A stretch of DNA of 64,000 nt from Polaromonas sp. AER18D-145 (GTDB lineage: Bacteria > Pseudomonadota > Gammaproteobacteria > Burkholderiales > Burkholderiaceae_C): contig NZ_NBZV01000013.1 in NCBI RefSeq assembly GCF_002379095.1, positions 1 through 64,000 of the forward strand, given 5' to 3'. Both the position numbers and the translations under genes were made by a program. Under the pieces are notes generated by a model. That model saw nothing but the letters and a program-made list of their open reading frames with translations. It had not been told where the DNA came from and made no database searches. Below, piece after piece: positions 11,386 to 18,552 of this stretch (position 1 is the stretch's first letter; each line of letters opens with the position of its first letter).

Positions 11386-11590
11386 GGGGCCTGGCGGTAA
11401 GAGGGTGAAAAACTGTCAGTATTTGGATCAAAAAGTAAGCATACCTGCGGACTGTCAAGTTGGCGAGTAAGCGATAGATTTTAAGTCCGGAATTAATGCA
11501 CTGTCCGGAGCTGAAAACTGATCCTTTCTTATTACTTGTCGATGTTGCGCTCCTGCGCCCGCATGTGTTTTGACGGCCTCTTCCCGACCT
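11386..11590. promoter_or_regulatory. AT-rich upstream region of the response regulator
   Basis: This gap lies between the regulator start (minus strand) and the trpS stop. It contains a TTGACA hexamer on the minus strand and two TCCGGA half-sites (around 11486 and 11505) arranged as an inverted pair around AATTAATGCACTG. It could be the regulator's promoter and an operator. No clear terminator for an incoming transcript was seen. Confidence 0.35.
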
Positions 11591-12940
11591 TCAGGACCGC
11601 GCTTCGACCAGTTGCTGCAAAGCCGAATTCAGTGTTGCCGCAGTGATGCCGGGGAGAGGTTGCAGTTTTTCCCGTAGACCGTCGAGTGCGATGGCGCCCT
11701 GGGTTTGCAGCAGACCAATCGCCTGCGCGGCCTCCTTGGGGGCATCGAAGCCGTAGCTTTGCAGCAACAGCTGGCCCTGGGGGTCGACCAGCTTGAAGTG
11801 GAACTTGCCATCGGCCTCCCGGTATTGCTTGAAGACCGGCAGGGATGCCTTGGCGGCCTTCGCTGCGGTGACGGCGCTCGTCTGGGCGCCGAGGTTGCGC
11901 AGGCCCACCGCGTGGCGCAGTTCCCGCATGAAGGGGCCGGCGAGCTGGCGTGCCTTGTCGGCGCCGGCCTGCAGGATGGCTTCTATCCTGGCGGGGTCTT
12001 TCATCAGGGCCTGGTACTGGGCACGCATGGGCGCCACTTCCTGGTCAATCCGTTCGAACAGGCGCTGCTTGGCGTCGCCCCAGGCAATACCTTCGCTGTA
12101 GGCCTGGCGCAGCGCGGCGGTTTCAGTCTCGCTGGCAAACGCCTGGTAGATCTGGAACAGGGCCGAGCCTTCGGTCTCCTTGGGCTCGCCCGGTGCGCGC
12201 GAGTCGGTGACGATGCCGGCGATGAGTTTTTTCAGCTGCTCGCGCGGCGTGAACAGCGGAATGGTGTTGTCGTAGCTCTTGCTCATCTTGCGGCCGTCCA
12301 GGCCGGGCAGCAAGGCGACGGACTCCTCGATCAGCGCCTGCGGCAGCACAAAGTGTTCGCCGTAGAGGTGGTTGAAACGCTGCGCCATGTCGCGCGCCAT
12401 CTCGATGTGCTGGATCTGGTCGCGGCCGACCGGCACTTGGTGGGCCTTGAACATCAGGATGTCGGCGCCCATCAACACCGGGTACATGAAGAGGCCCGCG
12501 CTGACATCGGCGTCGGGGTCGTTGCCGGCGGCGGTGTTTTTATCCACCGAGGCTTTGTAGGCATGGGCGCGGTTGAGCACGCCCTTGGCTGTCACGCAAG
12601 TCAGCAGCCAGGTGAGTTCGGGAATCTCGGGAATGTCGGACTGGCGGTAGAAGGTCACGCGCTCCGGGTCCAGTCCGGCGGCCAGCCAGCTGGCGGCGAT
12701 CTCCAGCGTGGACTGCTGGATGCGCGCCGGCTCATCGCACTTGATGAGCGCATGGTAGTCGGCCAGGAAATAAAAGCTCTCTGCGCCGGCGCCGGTGCTG
12801 GCGGCGACGGAGGGACGGATGGATCCGACGTAGTTGCCCAGGTGCGGCGTGCCGGTGGTGGTGATGCCGGTGAGAAAGCGCTGGGGCGAAGGCGAAGTGG
12901 CGGGGCGCGCGGCGGCGTCGGAAGGCTTGTTTGTCATCAT
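11591..12940 (-). CDS. trpS: Tryptophan--tRNA ligase with C-terminal extension
   Basis: 449 residues. It charges tRNA-Trp with tryptophan using ATP. The class I signature appears as TPHLGNYVG (HIGH region), and KMSKSYDNT is the KMSKS loop. The catalytic core (to about residue 350) is close to the usual ~330-residue bacterial enzyme. About 85-100 additional residues follow an Ala/Lys-rich linker. They contain the segment FHFKLVDPQGQLLLQSYGF, which resembles a DUF1508/YegP-like beta module. I recall similar extensions in other Burkholderiales TrpRS. The start is the first of two adjacent ATG codons. It lies 10 bases after the M50 protease stop on the same strand, so the two are probably co-transcribed. 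Confidence 0.95.
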   Translation of the reverse strand: MMTNKPSDAAARPATSPSPQRFLTGITTTGTPHLGNYVGSIRPSVAASTGAGAESFYFLADYHALIKCDEPARIQQSTLEIAASWLAAGLDPERVTFYRQSDIPEIPELTWLLTCVTAKGVLNRAHAYKASVDKNTAAGNDPDADVSAGLFMYPVLMGADILMFKAHQVPVGRDQIQHIEMARDMAQRFNHLYGEHFVLPQALIEESVALLPGLDGRKMSKSYDNTIPLFTPREQLKKLIAGIVTDSRAPGEPKETEGSALFQIYQAFASETETAALRQAYSEGIAWGDAKQRLFERIDQEVAPMRAQYQALMKDPARIEAILQAGADKARQLAGPFMRELRHAVGLRNLGAQTSAVTAAKAAKASLPVFKQYREADGKFHFKLVDPQGQLLLQSYGFDAPKEAAQAIGLLQTQGAIALDGLREKLQPLPGITAATLNSALQQLVEARS

Positions 12941-12950
12941 TTGTCCAGGG

Positions 12951-13619
12951 TCATTGCACCAGCATCGCCAGAGGCGTCAGCACGATTTCAAGAAGGGCGT
13001 AGGTCAGCGTCATCAGCGGGCGCATCCACAGGTTGGTGATCACGCCGGCAATCACCAGCGCCATCACGATGAAAAACCCCCAGGGCTCCACGCGCGAGAC
13101 CAGCATGGCCTGTTTCCAGGGCAACAAACCTACCAGCACACGCCCGCCATCGAGCGGCGGCAAGGGGAACAGGTTGAACACCAGCATCACGACATTGACC
13201 AGAATGCCGGCCTGGCACATCTTGATGAAAAACGGTTCGCTGATGCCCGCGCCCTGCAGCAGGTAGAGCGCGATGCCCCATAGCAGGGCCTGGACCAGGT
13301 TGGCGCCCGGGCCGGCCAGGGCCACCCAGACCATGTCGCGCTTGGGGTTGCGCAGCTTGCCGAACTGCACCGGCACCGGTTTGGCATACCCGAACAAAAA
13401 GGCACCCGAGGTCGCGAAGTAAAGCACCAGCGGCATCAGGATGGTGCCCACCGGGTCGATGTGTTTGAGCGGGTTGAGCGTCACGCGGCCCAGCATCCAG
13501 GCCGTGTTGTCGCCGAAGTGCCGGGCCACATAACCATGCGCCGCCTCGTGTACGGTGATGGCGAACAGCACGGGAAGCGCGTAAATGGCGACGGTTTGAA
13601 TCAGGTTGGCAAAGTCCAT
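12951..13619 (-). CDS. Site-2 protease family (M50) integral membrane metallopeptidase
   Basis: 222 residues with about five to six hydrophobic helices. Zinc ligands are in HEAAHGYVARHFGD (HExxH at about residue 24-28), and the third ligand is in NLFPLPPLDGGRVL, both embedded in membrane segments as in intramembrane-cleaving S2P enzymes. The protein is compact, without PDZ or CBS domains, so the substrate is unclear. It lies directly upstream of trpS. This arrangement, with yciO and a PHP phosphatase further upstream, looks like a conserved beta-proteobacterial neighbourhood. Confidence 0.88.
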   Translation of the reverse strand: MDFANLIQTVAIYALPVLFAITVHEAAHGYVARHFGDNTAWMLGRVTLNPLKHIDPVGTILMPLVLYFATSGAFLFGYAKPVPVQFGKLRNPKRDMVWVALAGPGANLVQALLWGIALYLLQGAGISEPFFIKMCQAGILVNVVMLVFNLFPLPPLDGGRVLVGLLPWKQAMLVSRVEPWGFFIVMALVIAGVITNLWMRPLMTLTYALLEIVLTPLAMLVQ

Positions 13620-13919
13620 GCCCGGATTGTCTCAGACGACGCTGTGCCCCCAGGTTCGCTGTGTTCCGTTCGTCCTGAGCCTGTCGAAGGATGCTCCCGA
13701 GGGGGAGCTTTTCAGACCAGCCGGGGCCGCGGAACCGGCCTTGGCCTGTCCTGAGCTTGCCGAAGGGCCGGGCCGCAGGCGCAGCGGCCCCCGAGGGGCT
13801 GGAGCCTGCGGCTCCAAAGCTGCTTGAGCAGCTTTGGACAGGCGACAGAGGTGAAGCGTCTCGCGAGCCGCGGCCTGCAAGGCCTCGGAAGCTACACGCA
13901 GTGAGCGCCCGTGGGGGCT
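13620..13919. repeat. Repeat-filled intergenic region (stop-adjacent repeat copy 1)
   Basis: The 300 bases between yciO-like and M50 genes hold no gene. At 13668-13692 there is a CCTGAGCCTGTCGAAGG repeat, with a second degenerate copy at 13748-13767. At 13773-13919 lies the first copy of a GC-rich dispersed element also present at 30811-30960. Its first ~46 bases are identical between the two copies and include the palindrome GGAGCCTGCGGCTCC. The element ends against the yciO-like stop codon. Confidence 0.8.
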
Positions 13920-14555
13920 CTACAAGCCCAACGCTGCGAGGTCTCCGCGCCCCTGCCGCACCACCACGGGGTCACCGCCCTGGCCCATGGGGGTCAGGTC
14001 GATCACCGTGGTGGCTTCCTTGGGGCAGGCGCCGGCATCGATGACCGCCGCCAGATCGTGTTCCATCTGGTCGCGAATCTCGCCCGCGTCGTTCAGCGGC
14101 TCGGTCTGGCCCGGCGGGATCAGCGTGGTGGCCAGCAGCGGCGCGCCGTGCAGCTCCAGCAGGCATTGCAGGGTTTTGTGCCCGGGCACACGCAGGCCGA
14201 TGGTCTTGCGCGAGGGGTGGCTCAGGCGCCGCGGCACTTCCTTGCTGGCCTCAAGGATGAAGGTGTAGGGCCCTGGCGTGGCAGCCTTGATCAGGCGGAA
14301 CTGCTTGTTGTCGACGCGCGCGTAGTTGGCCAACTCGCTGAGGTCGCGGCACAGCAGCGTCAGGTGGTGTTTGTCGTCCACCCCGCGGATGCGCCGCAGG
14401 CTGTCGGCGGCGGTTTTGTCGTCAAGATGGCAGACCAGCGCGTAGCTCGAATCCGTGGGCACGGCGACGACCGCACCGCGTGTCAGCAGCGCTACCGCCT
14501 GTTTGAGCAGGCGCACTTGCGGGTTGTCGGGGTGAATCTCGAAATACTGGGCCAT
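13920..14555 (-). CDS. yciO: YciO/YrdC/Sua5-family protein
   Basis: 211 residues. The protein has the YrdC-type RNA/nucleotide-binding fold: VAVPTDSSYALVCHLDD, RIRGVDDKHHLTLLCRDLSEL, ATPGPYTFILEASKEVPRRL and TIGLRVPGH are the hallmark blocks. Length and sequence match the YciO branch rather than TsaC/Sua5, so it is probably a threonylcarbamoyl-AMP synthase paralogue with uncertain physiological role. In E. coli yciO follows the PHP phosphatase gene yciV. Here the same two genes flank an EamA exporter on one strand, which supports the subfamily call. Confidence 0.85.
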   Translation of the reverse strand: MAQYFEIHPDNPQVRLLKQAVALLTRGAVVAVPTDSSYALVCHLDDKTAADSLRRIRGVDDKHHLTLLCRDLSELANYARVDNKQFRLIKAATPGPYTFILEASKEVPRRLSHPSRKTIGLRVPGHKTLQCLLELHGAPLLATTLIPPGQTEPLNDAGEIRDQMEHDLAAVIDAGACPKEATTVIDLTPMGQGGDPVVVRQGRGDLAALGL

Positions 14556-14576
14556 GGTGTGCGTTTCGCAATGATG

Positions 14577-15482
14577 TCAGGACTCTGCCGGACGCACACT
14601 GAACTCTTTCAGCGCGCGGCTTTCACGCGCGGTCAACCAGGCGCCGGCGGCGCCGCACAGGGCAATCATCAGCATGCCGATCATGGACCAGCCGTCCGGC
14701 ACATGTGAAAAAACAATCCAGCCGCCGACCATCGCAAAAGCGATCTGGGCATACAGGTAGGGCGTGAGGGTGGCGGCCGGCGCCCGCATGTAGCCCAGAA
14801 TCAGCATGAAATGCCCGACGGTGGCCGCCACGCCCATCAGCAGCAGCCAGCCCCACAACGACCACGAGGGCAGGGCGGTCCAGACAAACGGCAGGGCCAG
14901 CGAGGCCAGCAGCGTGCCGACCCAGCCGGTGTACAGGTGCATGGTGATCGGGTCTTCGGTTTTGGCCAGCCGGCTGGTGAGCACCTGGAAGCCGGTGTTG
15001 GTCGCGACCATGCCCAGCGGCAGCAGCAGGGCCCAGGTGAAGTCTTCGCCGCCGGGGCGGATGATGATCAGCGTGCCGGCAAAACCGCCGAGTACCAGCG
15101 ACCAGCGCAGGGCCGAGACCTTTTCGCCGAGCGCGGTGGCGGCCAGCAGCGTGATGAGCAGCGGCACGATGGCGCCGATGGCGGTGAACTCGGCCACCGG
15201 CATGTATTTGAGGCTTAAAAATGCGAAAAGGCTGCTCAACAACAGCAGCAGGCCGCGCAGGCACTGGAATTTCGGGTGGGCGGTGCGCAGCACGCCCAGG
15301 CCGCGCAGCGGCAGCACCACGGCCGTGGTGGCGACCGCCTGGAAAAAGTAGCGAAACCACAGGGCCATCAACAGCGGCACGCTGGCACTGACAAATTTGG
15401 TGGTGGTGTCCAGCGTTGCAAAAAAGCCGGTGGCGGCAATGACCAGCGTGATGCCCGCCAGGGCCGATGGCGCGCGGCTCAC
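14577..15482 (-). CDS. EamA/DMT-family transporter
   Basis: 301 residues with ten predicted transmembrane helices in two five-helix halves, the duplicated EamA architecture. Members export amino acids, nucleotides or other small metabolites. The substrate is not deducible. Its ATG overlaps the stop of the upstream PHP gene by four bases (ATGA), indicating translational coupling. The yciO-like gene follows 21 bases downstream, so the three form an operon. Confidence 0.88.
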   Translation of the reverse strand: MSRAPSALAGITLVIAATGFFATLDTTTKFVSASVPLLMALWFRYFFQAVATTAVVLPLRGLGVLRTAHPKFQCLRGLLLLLSSLFAFLSLKYMPVAEFTAIGAIVPLLITLLAATALGEKVSALRWSLVLGGFAGTLIIIRPGGEDFTWALLLPLGMVATNTGFQVLTSRLAKTEDPITMHLYTGWVGTLLASLALPFVWTALPSWSLWGWLLLMGVAATVGHFMLILGYMRAPAATLTPYLYAQIAFAMVGGWIVFSHVPDGWSMIGMLMIALCGAAGAWLTARESRALKEFSVRPAES

Positions 15483-16342
15483 CGGATGCGGTCTTCCAGA
15501 AGCTCCCAGACGGGGGTCAGGTGGCCGGGCAAAAAGGGCAGGGTGCCCAGGTCGGTGTGGCTTTCGTCGGGGCTGTGGAAGTCGCTGCCGCGCGAGGCGG
15601 CCAGGCCGAACTCCCTGGCGGTTTCGGCGTATTTCACGTATTCCTGCGTGCTGTGGCTGCCGGTCACCACTTCCACCGCCTGCCCGCCATGGGACTTGAA
15701 TTCGGTGAACAGTGCGTATTCTTCGTTGGGGGTGAATTTGTAGCGCCCCGGGTGGGCGATCACCGCCACGCCTTTGGCGCTGGTGATCCAGGCCACGGCG
15801 TCCTGCAGGCTGGCCCAGCGGTGCGGTACGTAGCCGGGTTTGCCTTCAGTCAGGTACTTGCGAAACACCTCGGAGGTTTCCTTGCAAACGCCCGTCTCCA
15901 CCAGGAAGCGCGCAAAGTGGGTGCGCGAAATCAGGTCCGGGTTGCCGACAAACTTCAGCGCGCCCTCGTAGGCGCCGCGGATGCCGGCCTTGGCCAGCGA
16001 GTCGGACATTTCCATGGCGCGCTGTTCGCGGCCACCGCGCGTGTTGCGCAGGCCCTGCTGCATGGCCGCGTCGTCGGGGTCGAACCCCAGGCCGACGATG
16101 TGCACGGTTTCACCGGCAAAAGTCACCGAAATTTCCGTGCCGGTCAGGTAATGCATGCCCTGCGCCCGGGCTGCTGCTGCGGCCCGATGCTGGCCGCCGA
16201 TTTCGTCGTGGTCGGTCAGCGCCCAGAGCTCGACGCCGTTGGTTTTGGCCCGTTCGGCCAGCGCTTCGGGGGTCATGGTGCCGTCCGACACCACGGAGTG
16301 ACAGTGCAGATCAGCGTTGAGAATGTTTTTGGGGGTCACCAA
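15479..16342 (-). CDS. PHP-domain phosphoesterase (YciV/RNase AM-like)
   Basis: About 287 residues. The PHP metal-binding motifs are intact: ADLHCHSVVSDG, ALTDHDEIGG, a central GTEISV segment, IAHPGRYK and SRGSDFHSPDE. The family includes E. coli YciV (RNase AM/3',5'-nucleoside bisphosphate phosphatase), which trims 5' ends of rRNA and dephosphorylates pAp. The length fits. No ATG is available near the N-terminus. Translation starts at TTG 16342 or, more plausibly, the adjacent GTG 16339. It is first in an operon with an EamA exporter and a yciO-like gene, as in the E. coli yciV-yciO neighbourhood. Confidence 0.88.
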   Translation of the reverse strand: MVTPKNILNADLHCHSVVSDGTMTPEALAERAKTNGVELWALTDHDEIGGQHRAAAAARAQGMHYLTGTEISVTFAGETVHIVGLGFDPDDAAMQQGLRNTRGGREQRAMEMSDSLAKAGIRGAYEGALKFVGNPDLISRTHFARFLVETGVCKETSEVFRKYLTEGKPGYVPHRWASLQDAVAWITSAKGVAVIAHPGRYKFTPNEEYALFTEFKSHGGQAVEVVTGSHSTQEYVKYAETAREFGLAASRGSDFHSPDESHTDLGTLPFLPGHLTPVWELLEDRIR

Positions 16343-16431
16343 ACCATTTTAGGCTTTATGCCCTGTTAGCGTTGAGCACTGCGCCAGGGCCTACCATGGC
16401 AACACTTCCTGACCTTCACCGGATTTTCTCC

Positions 16432-17103
16432 ATGATCACCGTCCATCACCTCAACCACTCCCGCTCGCAACGCATCCTCTGGCTGCTGGAAGAGCTGGGG
16501 GTTGACTACGAGATCCAGCGTTACGAGCGTGACCCCAAGACCATGCTGGCGCCCGCGGCCCTGCGCGCCGTGCATCCGCTGGGCAAGTCGCCGGTCATCA
16601 CCGACGGCGAGCTGACCCTGGCCGAGTCGGGCGCCATCATCGATTATCTGGTCGAGCGTTACGGCGCCGGAAAATTCTCTCCGGCGGCGGGAACACCGGC
16701 GCGCCTGCGCTATACCTACTGGCTGCATTACGCCGAGGGTTCGGCCATGTCGCCGCTGCTGCTCAAGCTGGTGTTCGACAAGATAGAAAGCACACCCATG
16801 CCGTTTTTTGCCAAGCCGATTGCCAAAGCCATCAGCAGCAAGACCAAGGCGGCCTTCATCGAGCCGCAAATCAGGCAGCACCTGGACTATCTGGAGGGAG
16901 AGTTGGGAAAGAACACTTGGTTTGCCGGAGAGGCGTTCAGCGGCGCGGACATCCAGCTGAGTTTTGTGCTGGAGGCGGCCGAAGCGCGCGGCGGGCTCGA
17001 TGCCAGCCGTCCGAAGCTGATGGCTTTCCTGAAGCGCATTCACGCGCGGCCGGCCTACCAGCGGGCCATTGCGCGCGGCGGGGAATACACCCTGCTGCAC
17101 TGA
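16432..17103 (+). CDS. Glutathione S-transferase
   Basis: 223 residues from ATG 16432, chosen because MITVHHLNHSRSQRILWLLE is the canonical thioredoxin-like GST start. An in-frame start at 16372 would add 20 unrelated residues. The N-terminal domain has Ser12 in the position of the catalytic serine and the glutathione-binding HPLGKSPVITDGELTLAESGAI block (residues ~54-75). The all-helical C-terminal domain follows. It conjugates glutathione to electrophiles or works in peroxide defence. It is transcribed alone, divergent from the PHP gene. Confidence 0.92.
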   Translation: MITVHHLNHSRSQRILWLLEELGVDYEIQRYERDPKTMLAPAALRAVHPLGKSPVITDGELTLAESGAIIDYLVERYGAGKFSPAAGTPARLRYTYWLHYAEGSAMSPLLLKLVFDKIESTPMPFFAKPIAKAISSKTKAAFIEPQIRQHLDYLEGELGKNTWFAGEAFSGADIQLSFVLEAAEARGGLDASRPKLMAFLKRIHARPAYQRAIARGGEYTLLH

Positions 17104-17124
17104 ATTTTCAAGCCTTTTATGCCT

Positions 17125-17169
17125 GCAGCCCTTGAGGCGCGGGCGCTAGTAGCTATCGATTTAATAGCG
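17125..17169. repeat. Short hairpin repeat (TAGCTAT...AATAGC family)
   Basis: Non-coding copy of the short repeat found throughout the window. It has a CAGCCC...GGGCGC half followed by TAGCTATCGATTTAATAGC, an imperfect palindrome. It lies just after the GST stop. Confidence 0.7.
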
Positions 17170-17196
17170 GATTCAGTGGCGTTTGCTGCGCCGGCC

Positions 17197-17252
17197 AGGA
17201 TGTCAGCGAAAGCCGAAGTAGGACAGGATGTCAGCGAAAGCCGAAGTAGGAC
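17197..17252. repeat. 28-bp tandem duplication
   Basis: Two perfect head-to-tail copies of a 28-base unit (17197-17224 and 17225-17252) are followed by a truncated third start. The right copy overlaps the last codons and stop of the 24-codon membrane ORF. The left copy is downstream of it, so the duplication leaves the peptide intact. Confidence 0.95.
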
Positions 17253-17305
17253 AGGATGAAGCCGATGATGACGACCAAACCGACGATGTAAATGATGGTG
17301 TTCAT
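17231..17305 (-). CDS. 24-residue single-pass membrane microprotein
   Basis: ATG at 17305 preceded by AGAGGA seven bases upstream, a good ribosome-binding site. The predicted peptide is MNTIIYIVGLVVIIG then FILSYFGFR, a single hydrophobic helix with a C-terminal Arg. Its short, clean reading frame, strong Shine-Dalgarno and purely transmembrane composition argue that it is real. I recall similar tiny proteins in related bacteria but cannot name a family. It lies beside another small membrane protein gene (DUF2892). Confidence 0.6.
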   Translation of the reverse strand: MNTIIYIVGLVVIIGFILSYFGFR

Positions 17306-17485
17306 GTTTTCCTCTGGGCGGTTTCTGGGTGCACCGGGGGCACACCTTCTGTCCCAGATCATGAACGCGGCGGCGGCCTCAGGCTGTAGGCTGCCCCTGC
17401 CTGCGGCCGTCGGACAAGGGCTACAGCGCCGCGGCCGCCACGCAAGGCCCTGGCGCGGCCCCGGCCGGGGTTCATCCCCGGCGCG

Positions 17486-17683
17486 TCAGGCCTTGTTTTT
17501 CATGGAACAGGTGTTCCAGCCGAACAGGGCGTAAGGCGGGCACCAGCCGATGGCACCGGTGGCCAACGGAACGATGCCTATCCAGCCCCACAGGCCGACC
17601 GTGCCGGTGGCCGCCAGCCCGATCAGGACCAAGCCGAGGACGATGCGAAGGATGCGGTCGATGCCGCCGACGTTGGATTTCAT
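17486..17683 (-). CDS. DUF2892 small inner-membrane protein
   Basis: 65 residues: MKSNVGGIDRILRIVLGLVL start, two hydrophobic helices, then GWCPPYALFGWNTC near the end. This is the DUF2892 pattern also seen as the membrane domain of rhodanese YgaP. Two cysteines (in GWCP and NTC) could bind metal or carry persulfide. The gene sits between a membrane microprotein and a Crp/Fnr regulator. A 14-bp palindrome of Fnr-box geometry lies about 75 bases upstream of its start, suggesting regulation by that family. Confidence 0.85.
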   Translation of the reverse strand: MKSNVGGIDRILRIVLGLVLIGLAATGTVGLWGWIGIVPLATGAIGWCPPYALFGWNTCSMKNKA

Positions 17684-17752
17684 GGTGGTTCCTTTGAAAA
17701 AGGGAAAGAAGGACTGATGACCGCATTGGGCGCCTTGGCGCGGCCCGGGTCT

Positions 17753-17766
17753 GTGACCTGGGTCAC
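17753..17766. promoter_or_regulatory. Crp/Fnr-type palindromic operator candidate
   Basis: GTGACCTGGGTCAC has perfect arms in the 5-4-5 spacing of Fnr/Dnr boxes (TTGAC-N4-GTCAA), with only the outer T/A pair replaced by G/C. It lies between the DUF2892 start and the end of the Crp/Fnr regulator gene, which makes both plausible targets. Confidence 0.55.
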
Positions 17767-17793
17767 GCAGCGGCCCTGCGGCCGCCCCGGGGT

Positions 17794-18444
17794 TCAGGCG
17801 GGCAGGGCCGCGGCCATGGCGCGCAGTGCGGCGCTGTCGCGGATATGGATGTGCTCACGCGCGAGCTCGACCCAGCCTTCGCGCTCAAAGCGGCGCAGCA
17901 GGCGCGAGACGATTTCACGCACGGTGCCCAGCTCGTCGGCCAGCGCCTGGTGCGTCAGCGCCAGATCCTGGCCGCGGCCCAGCAGCGCGGCCGCCAGCCG
18001 CTGGTCCAGCCGCTGGAAGGCGATGGCATCGATCAGCCCGGTCAGGTCGGCCATGCGTTCGGCAAACAGGCCCAGCACCTCGTTGCGGAAAACCGGGGTT
18101 TCCAGCCAGCGGGCGAACACCGGCGGGGCAATCAGCAGCAGGGTGCTGGGCCGGGTGGTCACGCCCTGGGCCGACAGCGGCTGGCTGCGAAACAGGCAGG
18201 CGCTGGAGACCAGGCACAACTCGCCGGGGACCACGCGGTAGAGCTCCAGTGAGCGCCCGTCGCCGGAATGGCGCGAGACCTTGACCTCGCCGCTGAGCAC
18301 CAGCGGAAAGCCCTGGCAGGGCGCGTGTTCGTCGAACAGCACGGTGCCGGCCGGCACGCTGAGCGGGCCGGCGTCCGGCCCCAGCTCGGCCAGCGTGGGC
18401 ACGACTTCGGCCAGGGCGGGGTACAAGGCGAGGGGGTCGTTCAT
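17794..18444 (-). CDS. Crp/Fnr-family transcriptional regulator
   Basis: 216 residues. The N-terminal cyclic-nucleotide-binding-like beta-roll (about 25-120) shows FDEHAPCQGFPLVLSGEVKV and the GRSLELYRVVPGELC turn. A dimerisation helix follows, then a C-terminal winged helix with LTHQALADELGTVREIVSRLLRRFEREGWV. Cys residues in HAPCQG, ELCLV and SACLF do not form the N-terminal 4Fe-4S cluster arrangement of Fnr, so oxygen sensing by a cluster is not supported. NO, haem or redox sensing is possible. Many such regulators control neighbouring DUF2892/rhodanese-type genes. Confidence 0.88.
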   Translation of the reverse strand: MNDPLALYPALAEVVPTLAELGPDAGPLSVPAGTVLFDEHAPCQGFPLVLSGEVKVSRHSGDGRSLELYRVVPGELCLVSSACLFRSQPLSAQGVTTRPSTLLLIAPPVFARWLETPVFRNEVLGLFAERMADLTGLIDAIAFQRLDQRLAAALLGRGQDLALTHQALADELGTVREIVSRLLRRFEREGWVELAREHIHIRDSAALRAMAAALPA

Positions 18445-18495
18445 GGGGCTGACGCTCGGTTTCGGGGTGGTGGCAGGCTGTGCCGGTGGAAGTAT

Positions 18496-18539
18496 GCTAC
18501 CAAATCAATAGCTGCTTGCGCCCGTGTTTGTTGGGCTGG
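18496..18539. repeat. Short hairpin repeat (AATAGCTGCTTGCGCCCG family)
   Basis: Non-coding copy in reverse orientation, with core CAAATCAATAGCTGCTTGCGCCCGT followed by a GGGCTGG end. It lies between the Crp/Fnr start and the recJ stop. Confidence 0.75.
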
Positions 18540-18552
18540 ACGCCAAAATCAT

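Noticed and set aside
17197-17252. CRISPR-like repeat
   Set aside because: Only two head-to-tail 28-base copies with no spacer, so it is a simple tandem duplication.
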